This document shows, piece after piece, positions 27,092-33,755 of a stretch of 37,237 nt of DNA. A program made the translations under genes and the position numbers. Numbering within the stretch: the stretch's first letter is position 1; each line of letters begins with the position of its first letter. The stretch comes from a virus: positions 1 to 37,237 of IMG/VR virus record IMGVR_UViG_3300050821_006032, one strand, 5' to 3'. A model generated the notes under the pieces. The model had not been told where the DNA came from. It saw only the letters and a program-made list of their open reading frames with translations, and did not search any database.

Positions 27092-29155
27092 CTAGACATC
27101 CGGATTCCCCAGCAGCGGGATGATGGCGGCCCGCTCGAACCCGGCCAGCGGCGCCCCGCCAGGCTCGCGGACCCGCTTGGGCGCCGCGCCGAGGTTGGCC
27201 AGCTGGCTCCGCACAGCCTCGGGCGTAATGTCCGCGTAGGCACCCGGGATCGACTCGGCGAGCCGCGCGGCGATCGTGGTCAGGTACAGCTTCGGGTCGT
27301 CGCGGAACACGGTCAGCACGTCCTCGGCGATCGACCGCACCTCGACGTCGGCGTCCTCGCCGAGCGCGTACCCGGTCAGCCGCCCGGCGGCCTGCCGCAT
27401 CGTGCGGGCCCGGGCGGCGATCACCTTGGACTGAGGCAGGTCAAACCCGTACCCGCGCATGATGACCGGGCTGAGTCCCTCGCCCGCGAAGTAGAACACG
27501 CCCCTGTCCTCGCGGGCGAACATCGTGGCCCTGATCCCGTTCTTGTACATCGACGTGCCCAGGACCATGTCGTTCTCGACCTGGCCCATCACCTTCAGGC
27601 ACATCCGCAGCACGGCGTTCGCGCTGATGCCCGTGGGTATCGAGTTGGCGTCCGGCCGCTGGGTGGCGAGCATCAGCATGATCCCGAGCGCCGGCCCGCG
27701 CTTGGTGAGGTCGGTCGCGATGGCGATCAGTTCCTTGCCGTACTCCGGGTGCTCGAACGGGATCTGGCACTCGTCCCACGCGATAGCGATCGGGTGCAGG
27801 CCGAGGCGCGGGTCATTGGCCAGCTCGGGCGTGACCTTGTTCTGAGGGCACCGGGTCTCGTCCATGTTGCGGATCACCTTCGTGCGGCGGCGCATCTCGG
27901 TTCGCATGGCGCGCATGTCGGCGACCAGGTACTCGATGTCTTCCGGGTCGTCGCCGGCCCGGTAGCGGTGCGCCACCTGGGCTACCGGCTTGAGGTCGCC
28001 GGTTCCCTTGAAGTCGTAGGCGTGTATCTCTACCCGCAGGTCAAGAGCGCAGATCAGCAGCAGCAGCCGCAGCAGGAACGTCTTGCCCATCCTTGGGATG
28101 CTGCCGATGATGATGCTCGCGAACATGAGCGTGACCGTGACGGCCCGGCCGCGCGGGTCAGTGCCGAACACCACCGGCGCGAACACGTCGGTGGTGCCAC
28201 GCCGCAGCAGCGGCCATGAGGGCTGCTCGGCGGTCGTCATGTCCTCGTCGCCGACGAACAGGGCAAGCGCGCCGGGATGGCGCTTGTGGATCGTCTCGGG
28301 CCACACCGTGCCGAGCTGGCGCCGCAGGCCGCTGGCGAGGTTTTCGCGCCGTTCGGACACCTCCCCGGCCGTCACGCCGTGCGGCAGGTCGAGCCGGGCG
28401 AGCCAGCCGGGCCCGTCGCGCTGGATCGGGTCGATGAGCACGATGGCGTTCGCCCGGTCCTTGGCGAGCGCCTGGTTGATGCCGGCCAGGCGCAGCCCTT
28501 CCAGGGCGCGCACGACCACCTCGAACGTCAGCGTCTCGTACGCCACCGGCACGGTGGCCGAGGTGAGGATCGGCTTGTCATCGGGATGGCCGAACCATGC
28601 CAGCAGCGGCAGCACCACGGCGGCGATAGGCAGCCATCCCAGCGGGGCGTACGCGGTCACGGTGCCGGCCAGCACCAGCAGCGCGGCCAGCTCGGCGGCG
28701 AGCACCCCGCCGCGGAACGCGCGCCGCTTAACCGCGTGCTTGTGCAGCGACTCCCACGTGCGGGGGTCGTTGTTCGCCACCGCCTGCAGCCGCAGGTAGG
28801 TCTGTTCCGTGCACCACCACCAGTTGACCTGCAGCCAGCCGATCTTGAGCACGCCGAGCCCGGCCCACCTGAGCGTGTTCCAGCCGCGGGCAGGCAGCCG
28901 GACGAGGTGGTAGAGGAAGTGATGCCGGCCGCGCTTGAGGTGCCAGCCGTAATGCTTCCTGGCGGCGGCCAGCGTCTGCATGTGCGCGGGCAGGATCGGG
29001 CGCAGCTCGGCGGCCTCGCCGAACTTAGCCTTGCGCGGCGCGGGAAGCTGGGCGGCGCCCGGGAACGGGACGACCGTCCCCTCGATCGCGTCGTCGGGTA
29101 CGGGCGCGGTCTCGTCGCCACCGGCATCTACCGGCCACGGCCTGTCATCGGCCAT
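27092..29155 (-). CDS. FtsK/SpoIIIE-type DNA translocase, AICE transfer-protein-like, 687 aa
   Basis: A hexameric ATP-driven dsDNA pump is expected. Residues 1-140 are a cytoplasmic N terminus with the KRGRHHFLYHLVRLPARGWN region. Residues about 148-190 hold two membrane helices. The FtsK motor has Walker A GSIPRMGKT at 351-359, Walker B IAWDECQ with Asp461/Glu462, and ATQRPDANSIPTGI near 497-510. Residues about 605-675 look like a winged helix (LTTIAARLAESIPGAYADIT, EAVRSQLANLG), the place of the DNA-recognition gamma domain. It matches FtsK proteins of actinomycete integrative elements, where one such protein transfers dsDNA between mycelia. The ATG at 29155 follows GAGGTG; a GTG at 29164 is possible. 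Confidence 0.88.
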   Translation of the reverse strand: MADDRPWPVDAGGDETAPVPDDAIEGTVVPFPGAAQLPAPRKAKFGEAAELRPILPAHMQTLAAARKHYGWHLKRGRHHFLYHLVRLPARGWNTLRWAGLGVLKIGWLQVNWWWCTEQTYLRLQAVANNDPRTWESLHKHAVKRRAFRGGVLAAELAALLVLAGTVTAYAPLGWLPIAAVVLPLLAWFGHPDDKPILTSATVPVAYETLTFEVVVRALEGLRLAGINQALAKDRANAIVLIDPIQRDGPGWLARLDLPHGVTAGEVSERRENLASGLRRQLGTVWPETIHKRHPGALALFVGDEDMTTAEQPSWPLLRRGTTDVFAPVVFGTDPRGRAVTVTLMFASIIIGSIPRMGKTFLLRLLLLICALDLRVEIHAYDFKGTGDLKPVAQVAHRYRAGDDPEDIEYLVADMRAMRTEMRRRTKVIRNMDETRCPQNKVTPELANDPRLGLHPIAIAWDECQIPFEHPEYGKELIAIATDLTKRGPALGIMLMLATQRPDANSIPTGISANAVLRMCLKVMGQVENDMVLGTSMYKNGIRATMFAREDRGVFYFAGEGLSPVIMRGYGFDLPQSKVIAARARTMRQAAGRLTGYALGEDADVEVRSIAEDVLTVFRDDPKLYLTTIAARLAESIPGAYADITPEAVRSQLANLGAAPKRVREPGGAPLAGFERAAIIPLLGNPDV

Positions 29156-29164
29156 GATGGACAC

Positions 29165-29178
29165 CTCACTTCGGTGAG
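29165..29178 (-). promoter_or_regulatory. Hairpin overlapping the translocase ribosome site
   Basis: On the minus strand CTCAC-CGAA-GTGAG forms a 5-bp hairpin whose 3' arm is part of GTGAGGTG, the ribosome site of the translocase gene. Folding would partly hide the site and limit translation. It is short, so this is only a suggestion. Confidence 0.3.
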
Positions 29179-29226
29179 AGCCCGGGCCGGGACGAACTTT
29201 GGTAGGGGAGCCCCGGCCCGGGGGCT
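29179..29226 (-). terminator. GC-rich hairpin between the 41-aa gene and the translocase
   Basis: AGCCCGGGCCGGG (29179-29191) pairs with CCCGGCCCGGGGGCT (29212-29226) with a two-base bulge. It lies just beyond the stop of the minus-strand gene at 29233 and before the translocase start. It may attenuate transcription into the translocase gene. Confidence 0.55.
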
Positions 29227-29232
29227 TATGGG

Positions 29233-29358
29233 TTACTTCTTGCCGCCTGCGCTGGACGGCGTGACTTTCGCTGCCGCCTTCCCAGTCGCTATCCGCTGGT
29301 CACGCTCGGCCTGGCGGCGGTCTGCGCGGTCTTGCGCGGCCTTGTCATCGCTGCTCAT
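29233..29358 (-). CDS. Small charged helical protein, 41 aa
   Basis: The ATG at 29358 follows AAAGGGGGTGACCACG and lies inside the end of the upstream gene. The product is nearly all charged helix (SSDDKAAQDRADRRQAERDQ) with a Lys/Ala/Gly tail. Similar tiny ORFs precede FtsK genes in actinomycete elements. Function is unknown. Confidence 0.5.
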   Translation of the reverse strand: MSSDDKAAQDRADRRQAERDQRIATGKAAAKVTPSSAGGKK

Positions 29359-29560
29359 CGTGGTCACCCCCTTTCGGGTCGGTCTCTTGCGGGCTGTGGC
29401 CGTTGGCTTCGGCGAGCACCAGCTGACGCACTTCGCTCGCGAGCCCCGCATGCCAGTCTCTATGCCGCGTCTTGCCGTCCTCCGGGACCAGCGCCCCGCA
29501 CGTCCAGCACTGCACAACGCTGGCCGCCGTCAGCGTGGCGACCCTGAAATAACTATTCAT
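29345..29560 (-). CDS. Small zinc-finger protein with a duplicated C-terminal tail, 71 aa
   Basis: The ATG at 29560 follows GAAGGAGATCGCG and overlaps the DUF2637 gene end. CWTCG at residues 28-32, with H42 and H46 (TRHRDWH), gives a CCHH zinc finger. The tail EVRQLVLAEANGHSPQE resembles the C terminus of the upstream DUF2637 protein (KVRQLVLGSMNGDAPQA), and 20 bases are identical at the DNA level. Confidence 0.6.
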   Translation of the reverse strand: MNSYFRVATLTAASVVQCWTCGALVPEDGKTRHRDWHAGLASEVRQLVLAEANGHSPQETDPKGGDHDEQR

Positions 29561-30215
29561 CGCGATCTCCTTCCGGCGCCTGCGGCGCATCTCCGTTCAT
29601 GCTCCCGAGCACCAGCTGACGCACTTTGCCCGCGAGTTTCGGGGGCAGCTCAAACCGCATCGCGAGGCCTCGCGCGCTGTGCGGGTTACCCGCCTGCGCG
29701 GTCGCGATCATCGCCCGGATCGCCGCGTCCAGCGCATCATGCGCGACACCCGGAACGTCCGGCGCATCTTGCGTCGCGGGCGCCTGGCGGCGGCGCGACC
29801 GCAGCCACCGCTCCAGCATGAAGCACGCCACGGTGAACGCGACCGCGGGCCATGTTGACACGACCGCCGCCAGCGCGCCGTGCGGCAGGCCGTACTCGAG
29901 GTTCGCGAACAGCGTCGCGGCGACGCCGAGTGCGACGCCGAGCCACCCGAGCGCCGACCCGGCAGCCAGCAGGACCGACCCCGCCACGATGAGCCCGTCG
30001 ATCGGCACCGCGAGCAGGTGCGCGGCGACCTGACCCTGGTAGGTCCGCAGGCCAAGCGCCGTGATGTGGCCGTAGCTGACCACCCCGGCGACCGCGGCGA
30101 CCGTGGCGACCGGCAGCGCGACGACGGCCAGCACGCGGTTCTGCGACGGCAGTGCGATGCGCGGCGCGGGGTGACGCTCCGGCAGCCTGACTGCCAGCCA
30201 GCCGGGCAGCTTCAC
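29553..30215 (-). CDS. DUF2637 membrane protein, 220 aa
   Basis: The GTG at 30215 overlaps the upstream stop (GTGA). The DUF2637 signature is clear: VVSYGHITALGLRTYQGQVA, AVPIDGLIVAGSVLLAAGSA, WLGVALGVAATLFANLEYGL, then STWPAVAFTVACFMLERWL, giving four membrane helices. A C-terminal cytoplasmic helical tail follows. DUF2637 proteins typically sit beside FtsK/TraB genes in actinomycete plasmids and AICEs and may assist DNA spreading (Spd-like), which is inferred. Confidence 0.85.
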   Translation of the reverse strand: MKLPGWLAVRLPERHPAPRIALPSQNRVLAVVALPVATVAAVAGVVSYGHITALGLRTYQGQVAAHLLAVPIDGLIVAGSVLLAAGSALGWLGVALGVAATLFANLEYGLPHGALAAVVSTWPAVAFTVACFMLERWLRSRRRQAPATQDAPDVPGVAHDALDAAIRAMIATAQAGNPHSARGLAMRFELPPKLAGKVRQLVLGSMNGDAPQAPEGDRDE

Positions 30216-30424
30216 AGCTGCACCACCCTCGGCCGCAGCCGCAGCCCGTCGCGCAGCAGCAGCCGGGCCAGCACGAGCACGATGGCGACCAGGCCGAGCA
30301 CCAGGACCAGGGCGACCAGGCCGAGCACAGACGTCGGGCCGAGCACCGGCAGGTTTACGCGGGCGTGCGCCGACACGAGCAGGGCGGCCAGCGTCACGGC
30401 GAGCCACGTCAGTAGGGTTTCCAT
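30212..30424 (-). CDS. Small double-spanning membrane protein, 70 aa
   Basis: GCAGGAGGACCA is a strong ribosome site before the ATG at 30424. Two hydrophobic stretches (LLTWLAVTLAALLVSA and VLGLVALVLVLGLVAIVLVL) are followed by a basic end (LLLRDGLRLRPRV). It is translationally coupled to the DUF2637 gene. It resembles the short Spd-type membrane proteins of Streptomyces conjugative plasmids in size and topology only. Confidence 0.6.
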   Translation of the reverse strand: METLLTWLAVTLAALLVSAHARVNLPVLGPTSVLGLVALVLVLGLVAIVLVLARLLLRDGLRLRPRVVQL

Positions 30425-30454
30425 TGGTCCTCCTGCTAGTCCAGGTGGGCAAGT

Positions 30455-30488
30455 CCCCGGCGCGGTGCTTCGATCACCAGCGCCGGGG
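30455..30488 (-). terminator. Hairpin terminator between the HTH gene and the transfer operon
   Basis: CCCCGGCGCGGTG (30455-30467) pairs with CACC-a-GCGCCGGGG (30475-30488), about 13 bp with one bulged base and a 7-base loop. It directly follows the stop of the HTH gene at 30495 on the minus strand, so it should end or attenuate that transcript before the 70-aa gene. Confidence 0.65.
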
Positions 30489-30494
30489 GCGCTT

Positions 30495-30692
30495 CTATGT
30501 CGTCGCCCGGCTCTCGTCGAGGCCGAGGATCTTGTAGACGGTGGTCCGGCTGACGCTTGTCAGCTCGTTGATGCGGGTGATGCTGACGCCGGCGGCGTGC
30601 GCGGCCCGGATGAGCTTGTCGCGCTCGGCGGCCGCGGCATCGGTGCGTTTCTTCCACTCGGTCAGCGCCTGCTCGGCCTCAGCGTGTCCCAT
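30495..30692 (-). CDS. Small helix-turn-helix DNA-binding protein, 65 aa
   Basis: Residues 1-30 form a charged helix (AEQALTEWKKRTDAAAAERD). Residues 35-60 form an HTH of the resolvase/invertase type: AAHAAGVSITRINELTSVSR, TTVYKILGLD. The ATG at 30692 lies at the predicted transcription start, so the mRNA is probably leaderless. It likely represses its own promoter through the TGTACGTGT repeats and may control the transfer genes behind it. Confidence 0.7.
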   Translation of the reverse strand: MGHAEAEQALTEWKKRTDAAAAERDKLIRAAHAAGVSITRINELTSVSRTTVYKILGLDESRATT

Positions 30693-30729
30693 GTCCAGCA
30701 CTGTACGTGTCCACCGGTGTACGTGTCAA
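30692..30729 (-). promoter_or_regulatory. Consensus promoter with direct-repeat operator
   Basis: On the minus strand TTGACA (30729-30724), 18 bases, then TACAGT (30705-30700) form a near-consensus promoter. Two exact TGTACGTGT repeats on the plus strand (30702-30710 and 30718-30726, 16 bp apart) overlap both boxes, and CACCGGTG lies between them. A looser GGTACGTCC copy follows at 30738-30746. Steric repression by the adjacent HTH protein fits well. Confidence 0.7.
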
Positions 30730-30759
30730 GGCGAGCAGGTACGTCCCTACCCATCCCAC

Positions 30760-30789
30760 TTGACATACCGCGCAACTTTACGCAAGAGT
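30760..30789 (+). promoter_or_regulatory. Possible divergent promoter
   Basis: TTGACA at 30760-30765 is a perfect -35 box on the plus strand. A -10 is not convincing: at the right distance the sequence is CAAGAG or AAGAGT. It would drive the 110-aa membrane protein at 30855. Confidence 0.35.
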
Positions 30790-30854
30790 GACGCTCCTGT
30801 ATCCCGCTGTTGCTGCACGTGCACTTGGGTCGGTTTCTGGGAGGGGAGCATCGG

Positions 30855-31187
30855 GTGCCTGTTCATCCTGTCTTGCTGAAAGCGGCCGCAGTAGGCCTCT
30901 GGGCCGCGGCGATGGGAATGTCATTCACGGCCGCCGACTGGCGCCTGTGGGCCTGCCTCGTCGCCGGCGCCGCGGTCGCGTCCCTGGCGGCGCTCCAGCA
31001 GATCCTGGTCACGAAGTCGACGAGGATCTACGAGGCGCAAACGCGAGCTGTGCTCACACGGCCGTTCCACCGGGGGGACACCGGTCCGCTGCCCGCGATT
31101 ATCCCGCAGCAGCCTGCCCCGGGGAGCGAGCCGCACGCGCGGCTTTCCGTGCTCGGTAGGTCGCACGGGCAGCACGCGAGTCGCTGA
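30855..31187 (+). CDS. Small membrane protein, 110 aa
   Basis: The GTG at 30855 follows GGGAGGGGAGC. Two membrane helices (LLKAAAVGLWAAAMGMSF and LWACLVAGAAVASLAAL) precede a polar, Pro-rich tail. The last 89 bases overlap the convergent XRE gene on the other strand. No family is recognised. It is the only plus-strand gene between attP and the early operon. Confidence 0.55.
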   Translation: MPVHPVLLKAAAVGLWAAAMGMSFTAADWRLWACLVAGAAVASLAALQQILVTKSTRIYEAQTRAVLTRPFHRGDTGPLPAIIPQQPAPGSEPHARLSVLGRSHGQHASR

Positions 31188-31473
31188 TCAGCTGCCGCTT
31201 CATGTAATCCGGGAGGTCGGGGTCGGCAAGCACCTCGGCCTCCCAGTCGTCTTCGGGGACGAGTTCCGCAGCCGCGGGCTCGTCCCCGAGCTTTATGCCC
31301 AGGACCTCTTCCAGTGCCCCGATGCGGTTCCTCGGGACGCGGTGGCCTAGTTCCCAGTTGCCGACGCTGCGCGTGCTGACGCCAACCTTGCCGGCCAGCT
31401 GCTTCTGGGTCCAGTGCTGGCGTTCGCGCGCGCGGCGGATGGCCAGTCCGAGAGCAGGTTCGGGCTGCGTCAT
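31099..31473 (-). CDS. XRE-family regulator, candidate immunity repressor, 124 aa
   Basis: Residues 8-62 form an HTH_3 domain: LGLAIRRARERQHWTQKQLA, KVGVSTRSVGNWELGHRVPR, RIGALEEVLGI. The C-terminal part is acidic, then basic and helical (DPDLPDYMKRQLISDSRAAR). It diverges from the small XRE gene at 31618 across a region with nested inverted repeats, the arrangement of a repressor/Cro switch. Which one is the lysogenic repressor is not certain. Confidence 0.78.
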   Translation of the reverse strand: MTQPEPALGLAIRRARERQHWTQKQLAGKVGVSTRSVGNWELGHRVPRNRIGALEEVLGIKLGDEPAAAELVPEDDWEAEVLADPDLPDYMKRQLISDSRAARATYRARKAARAARSPGQAAAG

Positions 31474-31617
31474 GCCCACAAGTGTCCCAGAAACTTAGCG
31501 CAATTAAAAGAAACTATGCAGCGTATGGACGTGACGCTATCGTTACATTGCTTCACTTTCGTTCTCTTTCGTGTTTCTGGTTGCGTCACGTTCTGCTCCG
31601 TGCGTAGTGTTTCGCCC
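31474..31617. promoter_or_regulatory. AT-rich operator region between divergent XRE genes
   Basis: The region is much lower in GC than its surroundings. CCAGAAAC at 31487-31494 and GTTTCTGG at 31573-31580 are inverted 8-bp repeats, with an AGAAAC copy at 31509-31514. Inside them CGTGACGC (31530-31537) and GCGTCACG (31583-31590) form a second 8-bp inverted pair. The repeats suggest two operator classes or a looped operator. Exact -10/-35 boxes cannot be fixed by eye. Confidence 0.6.
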
Positions 31618-31854
31618 ATGCCAAACGCCGCCGCTGAGACAAGAGCGACCCTGTTTGACCCCGAAGAACTAGTGAGACGCCGGTACCGCAAGCGGCTCAA
31701 GCAGTCAGAACTGGCCGCCGCTGTCGGCATCAGCCCCGGCAACCTCAGCCGCATCGAGAACGGCCGGCACGGCGCCAGCCCCGAGATCTGGGGACGCATC
31801 GCCGACGCCCTCGGCTGCACCGTCGAAGACCTCGAGCGCAAGCCCGCGTCGTGA
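31618..31854 (+). CDS. Small XRE-family regulator (Cro-like), 78 aa
   Basis: The protein is little more than an HTH_3 domain: RYRKRLKQSELAAAVGISPG, NLSRIENGRHGASPEIWGRI, ADALGCTVEDL. The ATG at 31618 has no clear ribosome site. It heads the plus-strand early operon and overlaps the next gene (GTGA), so it is likely made early and acts on the operators just upstream, like Cro. Confidence 0.78.
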   Translation: MPNAAAETRATLFDPEELVRRRYRKRLKQSELAAAVGISPGNLSRIENGRHGASPEIWGRIADALGCTVEDLERKPAS

Positions 31855-32012
31855 GCAAGGGCCTGGACGCGCACTTCGGCGCCGCGCGCCGCCTGGCCGT
31901 CAAGGCGGCGCCCCTGATGCCCGTGATCCCGCACATGAAAAACGCGGCCCCCGCCCGCCAGCAGGGACCGCGCACGCCCGCACGAACCGCACAACTCCCG
32001 GAAGGAGCATGA
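31851..32012 (+). CDS. Small hypothetical protein, 53 aa
   Basis: The GTG at 31851 overlaps the XRE stop. The product begins MSKGLDAHFGAARRLAVKAA and is basic and Pro/Ala-rich with no recognisable domain. Its 3' end carries GGAAGGAGC, the ribosome site for the next gene. It may function partly as a translational link. Confidence 0.45.
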   Translation: MSKGLDAHFGAARRLAVKAAPLMPVIPHMKNAAPARQQGPRTPARTAQLPEGA

Positions 32013-32015
32013 CCA

Positions 32016-32294
32016 GTGCTAACCCGAAACGATAGCAGGCCGGCCGCCGCGGCCCGCGTCGATCTCTACGGGTACAGCTGCAACTTGTACCCCGCGCCCT
32101 CGGCGCTGCCCGTCACCAGCCCCGGCGTGGTCACCCTCATCCTCGGCAACCTGCCGTCCGGGCGGCCACTCGCCGTCACCGTCACCAGCCTCGAATGGCT
32201 CGACGACCTGGAGTCCGCGGTCCGGGCCGCCCGGGCCCGCGCGATCGTCGAGGCCGGCATGACGCCCGGCGCGGCAATGGGGACACGGCCATGA
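32016..32294 (+). CDS. Hypothetical protein, 92 aa
   Basis: The GTG at 32016 follows GGAAGGAGCATGACCA. The protein is alpha/beta: DLYGYSCNLYPAPSALPVTS, VVTLILGNLPSGRPLAVTVT, then the helix LEWLDDLESAVRAARARAIV. No family is recognised. It belongs to the early operon and its stop overlaps the next start. Confidence 0.55.
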   Translation: MLTRNDSRPAAAARVDLYGYSCNLYPAPSALPVTSPGVVTLILGNLPSGRPLAVTVTSLEWLDDLESAVRAARARAIVEAGMTPGAAMGTRP

Positions 32295-32644
32295 ACCCCG
32301 CCGCCGCCATCACCCTGGCCGCCGTGATGATCATCGCGGGCATCCTCGGCTGCTACATCCTCTGGCCGACGCACCCGCGGCACGCCCGGCTGTTCGCGGA
32401 CCCGGCTGACACCACCGACCCGGACGGCGAGCAGTTCCTTCACGAGCTGCACGGGGCGCCCCCGCCGGGCAGCTACGACAACAGCCCCGCCGCGGCCGCC
32501 AGGCTGCTCGCCGCGCTGCGCGGGTGGGCCGTGCGGCGGCCGGACGACACGCAGCCGATCCCCCACGCCGTCGGCACCTGGGGCATGCCCGCCGCCGAGC
32601 TCGCCGACCAGCTGGCCCGCCAGTACCTCGAGGTGACCCGGTGA
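32291..32644 (+). CDS. Membrane-anchored hypothetical protein, 117 aa
   Basis: The ATG at 32291 overlaps the previous stop. A single N-terminal membrane helix (AAITLAAVMIIAGILGCYIL) precedes a soluble domain with FADPADTTDPDGEQFLHELH and a C-terminal helix (MPAAELADQLARQYLEVT). No family is known to me. Confidence 0.55.
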   Translation: MNPAAAITLAAVMIIAGILGCYILWPTHPRHARLFADPADTTDPDGEQFLHELHGAPPPGSYDNSPAAAARLLAALRGWAVRRPDDTQPIPHAVGTWGMPAAELADQLARQYLEVTR

Positions 32645-32796
32645 ACGGGCGCGGGCGCTGGCCCGGGCTGCCAGGGAAATGCGCCTGCACGCGGCTGATC
32701 GTGCGGACGCTCGAGGAGACGCTCTCCTGCCCCGCCGGATGGCGGTACGCGCCCGGCATCGGATGGCTGCACCCGATCCCGGCGAGGTGGTCATGA
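32641..32796 (+). CDS. Small Cys/Trp-containing protein, 51 aa
   Basis: It is coupled on both sides by GTGA and ATGA overlaps. The product reads MNGRGRWPGLPGKCACTRLI and CPAGWRYAPGIGWLHPIP. Three Cys and four Trp suggest a tiny folded unit, possibly zinc-binding. No family is recognised. Confidence 0.5.
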   Translation: MNGRGRWPGLPGKCACTRLIVRTLEETLSCPAGWRYAPGIGWLHPIPARWS

Positions 32797-32978
32797 CCGG
32801 CCCCGAGCACTACCTCGAAGCCGAGCGGCTGATCGCGCTGGCCCAGAACGAAGGCCCGAGAGAGGCGGCCGAGTTCGGTGTGTTGCTGCAGGCCGCCCAG
32901 GTGCACGCCACGCTGGCGCACGCGGCCGCCACAGTCGACCTGGACGACGGCGACATCTGGGTGGAGGTGATCCGGTGA
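32793..32978 (+). CDS. Small helical protein, 61 aa
   Basis: The ATG at 32793 overlaps the previous stop. The sequence MTGPEHYLEAERLIALAQNE then AAQVHATLAHAAATVDLDD resembles a helical hairpin (TPR-like in pattern). I recall similar short proteins in actinophage early operons. Function is unknown. Confidence 0.55.
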   Translation: MTGPEHYLEAERLIALAQNEGPREAAEFGVLLQAAQVHATLAHAAATVDLDDGDIWVEVIR

Positions 32979-33319
32979 GCGTCACCTGGCGTCCCGCGCC
33001 GCAACAGCAGCACGTGTGCGGGCACCCGCGGTGCGCGTGGCTCCGGCGGATCTCCGCCGCCTGCATGATCGCCGCCTACCTGGCCCTCGCCTGGCTGCTG
33101 ATCATGCCGTCCGTCGTGGCGATCGCGACCGGGGGTGTCCTGCTCGCCGCCGGGTTCACCGCCATCTGCTGGCCGTGCCCGCGCCGCGGTGACCTCGAGG
33201 CGCTGATCGACGCGACCCGTGAGCCCCGCGCCGCCACACGGCACGAGCGGGCCGGGCAGCCGTTCGGCGGGCTGCGCGGCCACTTCGAAGCATGGGAGAA
33301 GGAGCTGGACCAGCGATGA
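32975..33319 (+). CDS. Small membrane protein with N-terminal Cys/His motif, 114 aa
   Basis: GTG start overlapping the previous stop. HVCGHPRCAWLRR near residue 13 is a possible metal site. Two membrane helices follow (ACMIAAYLALAWLLIM and VVAIATGGVLLAAGFTAICW), then a polar C-terminal helix ending EAWEKELDQR. It may act at the membrane during early infection. No family is recognised. Confidence 0.55.
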   Translation: MSVTWRPAPQQQHVCGHPRCAWLRRISAACMIAAYLALAWLLIMPSVVAIATGGVLLAAGFTAICWPCPRRGDLEALIDATREPRAATRHERAGQPFGGLRGHFEAWEKELDQR

Positions 33320-33672
33320 GCCCGACCATCAGCGACTCCAACGACATCAACACCGTCCTGCAGTGGGCGATGGGCCGTACGACGGCCTACCCGGGCGGCC
33401 CCGCGCTAACCGACGAGGACGCCACCGCCGCAGGCCGCAGGCTGGCCGAGAGGGCGTATAAGGCGCTGTACGTAGGCCTGCGCCCGGACCAGGTCCGGCT
33501 CACGCGGTCCGTCAGCGAGGCCTCGCTCGCCGGTGACCCGGCCTGCCGGGTGTGCGGGTGCACCGAGAACAAGCCGTGCCTGGGCGGCTGCTGCTGGGTC
33601 GAGGACCCGAAGATGCTCGGCGAGCTGTGCAGCAGCTGCGCCATCTTCCTCAAGCAGGCAGAGCTGCTGTGA
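33316..33672 (+). CDS. Cys-rich zinc-binding phage protein, 118 aa
   Basis: The ATG at 33316 overlaps the previous stop. The N-terminal 75 residues are helical. The C terminus contains CRVCGCTENKPCLGGCCWVE and CSSCAIF, an eight-cysteine cluster. Proteins with this CRVCGCT...GGC.WVE...C..C arrangement are common in phages of several hosts but have no established role. Confidence 0.65.
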   Translation: MSPTISDSNDINTVLQWAMGRTTAYPGGPALTDEDATAAGRRLAERAYKALYVGLRPDQVRLTRSVSEASLAGDPACRVCGCTENKPCLGGCCWVEDPKMLGELCSSCAIFLKQAELL

Positions 33673-33755
33673 CCGCCGCGATCGCCCGCTGGCTCCTGAA
33701 CCTGGACGAGCGCCGCCGGATGAGCCGGTGGCGGAAGGATGCGAGATTCACATGA
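33669..33755 (+). CDS. Tiny basic peptide, 28 aa
   Basis: A GTG at 33669 overlaps the previous stop, and its own stop overlaps the start of the 397-aa gene (ATGA). The product is a basic helix (IARWLLNLDERRRMSRWRKD). It may serve mainly to couple translation. Low confidence as an independent functional protein. Confidence 0.4.
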   Translation: MTAAIARWLLNLDERRRMSRWRKDARFT

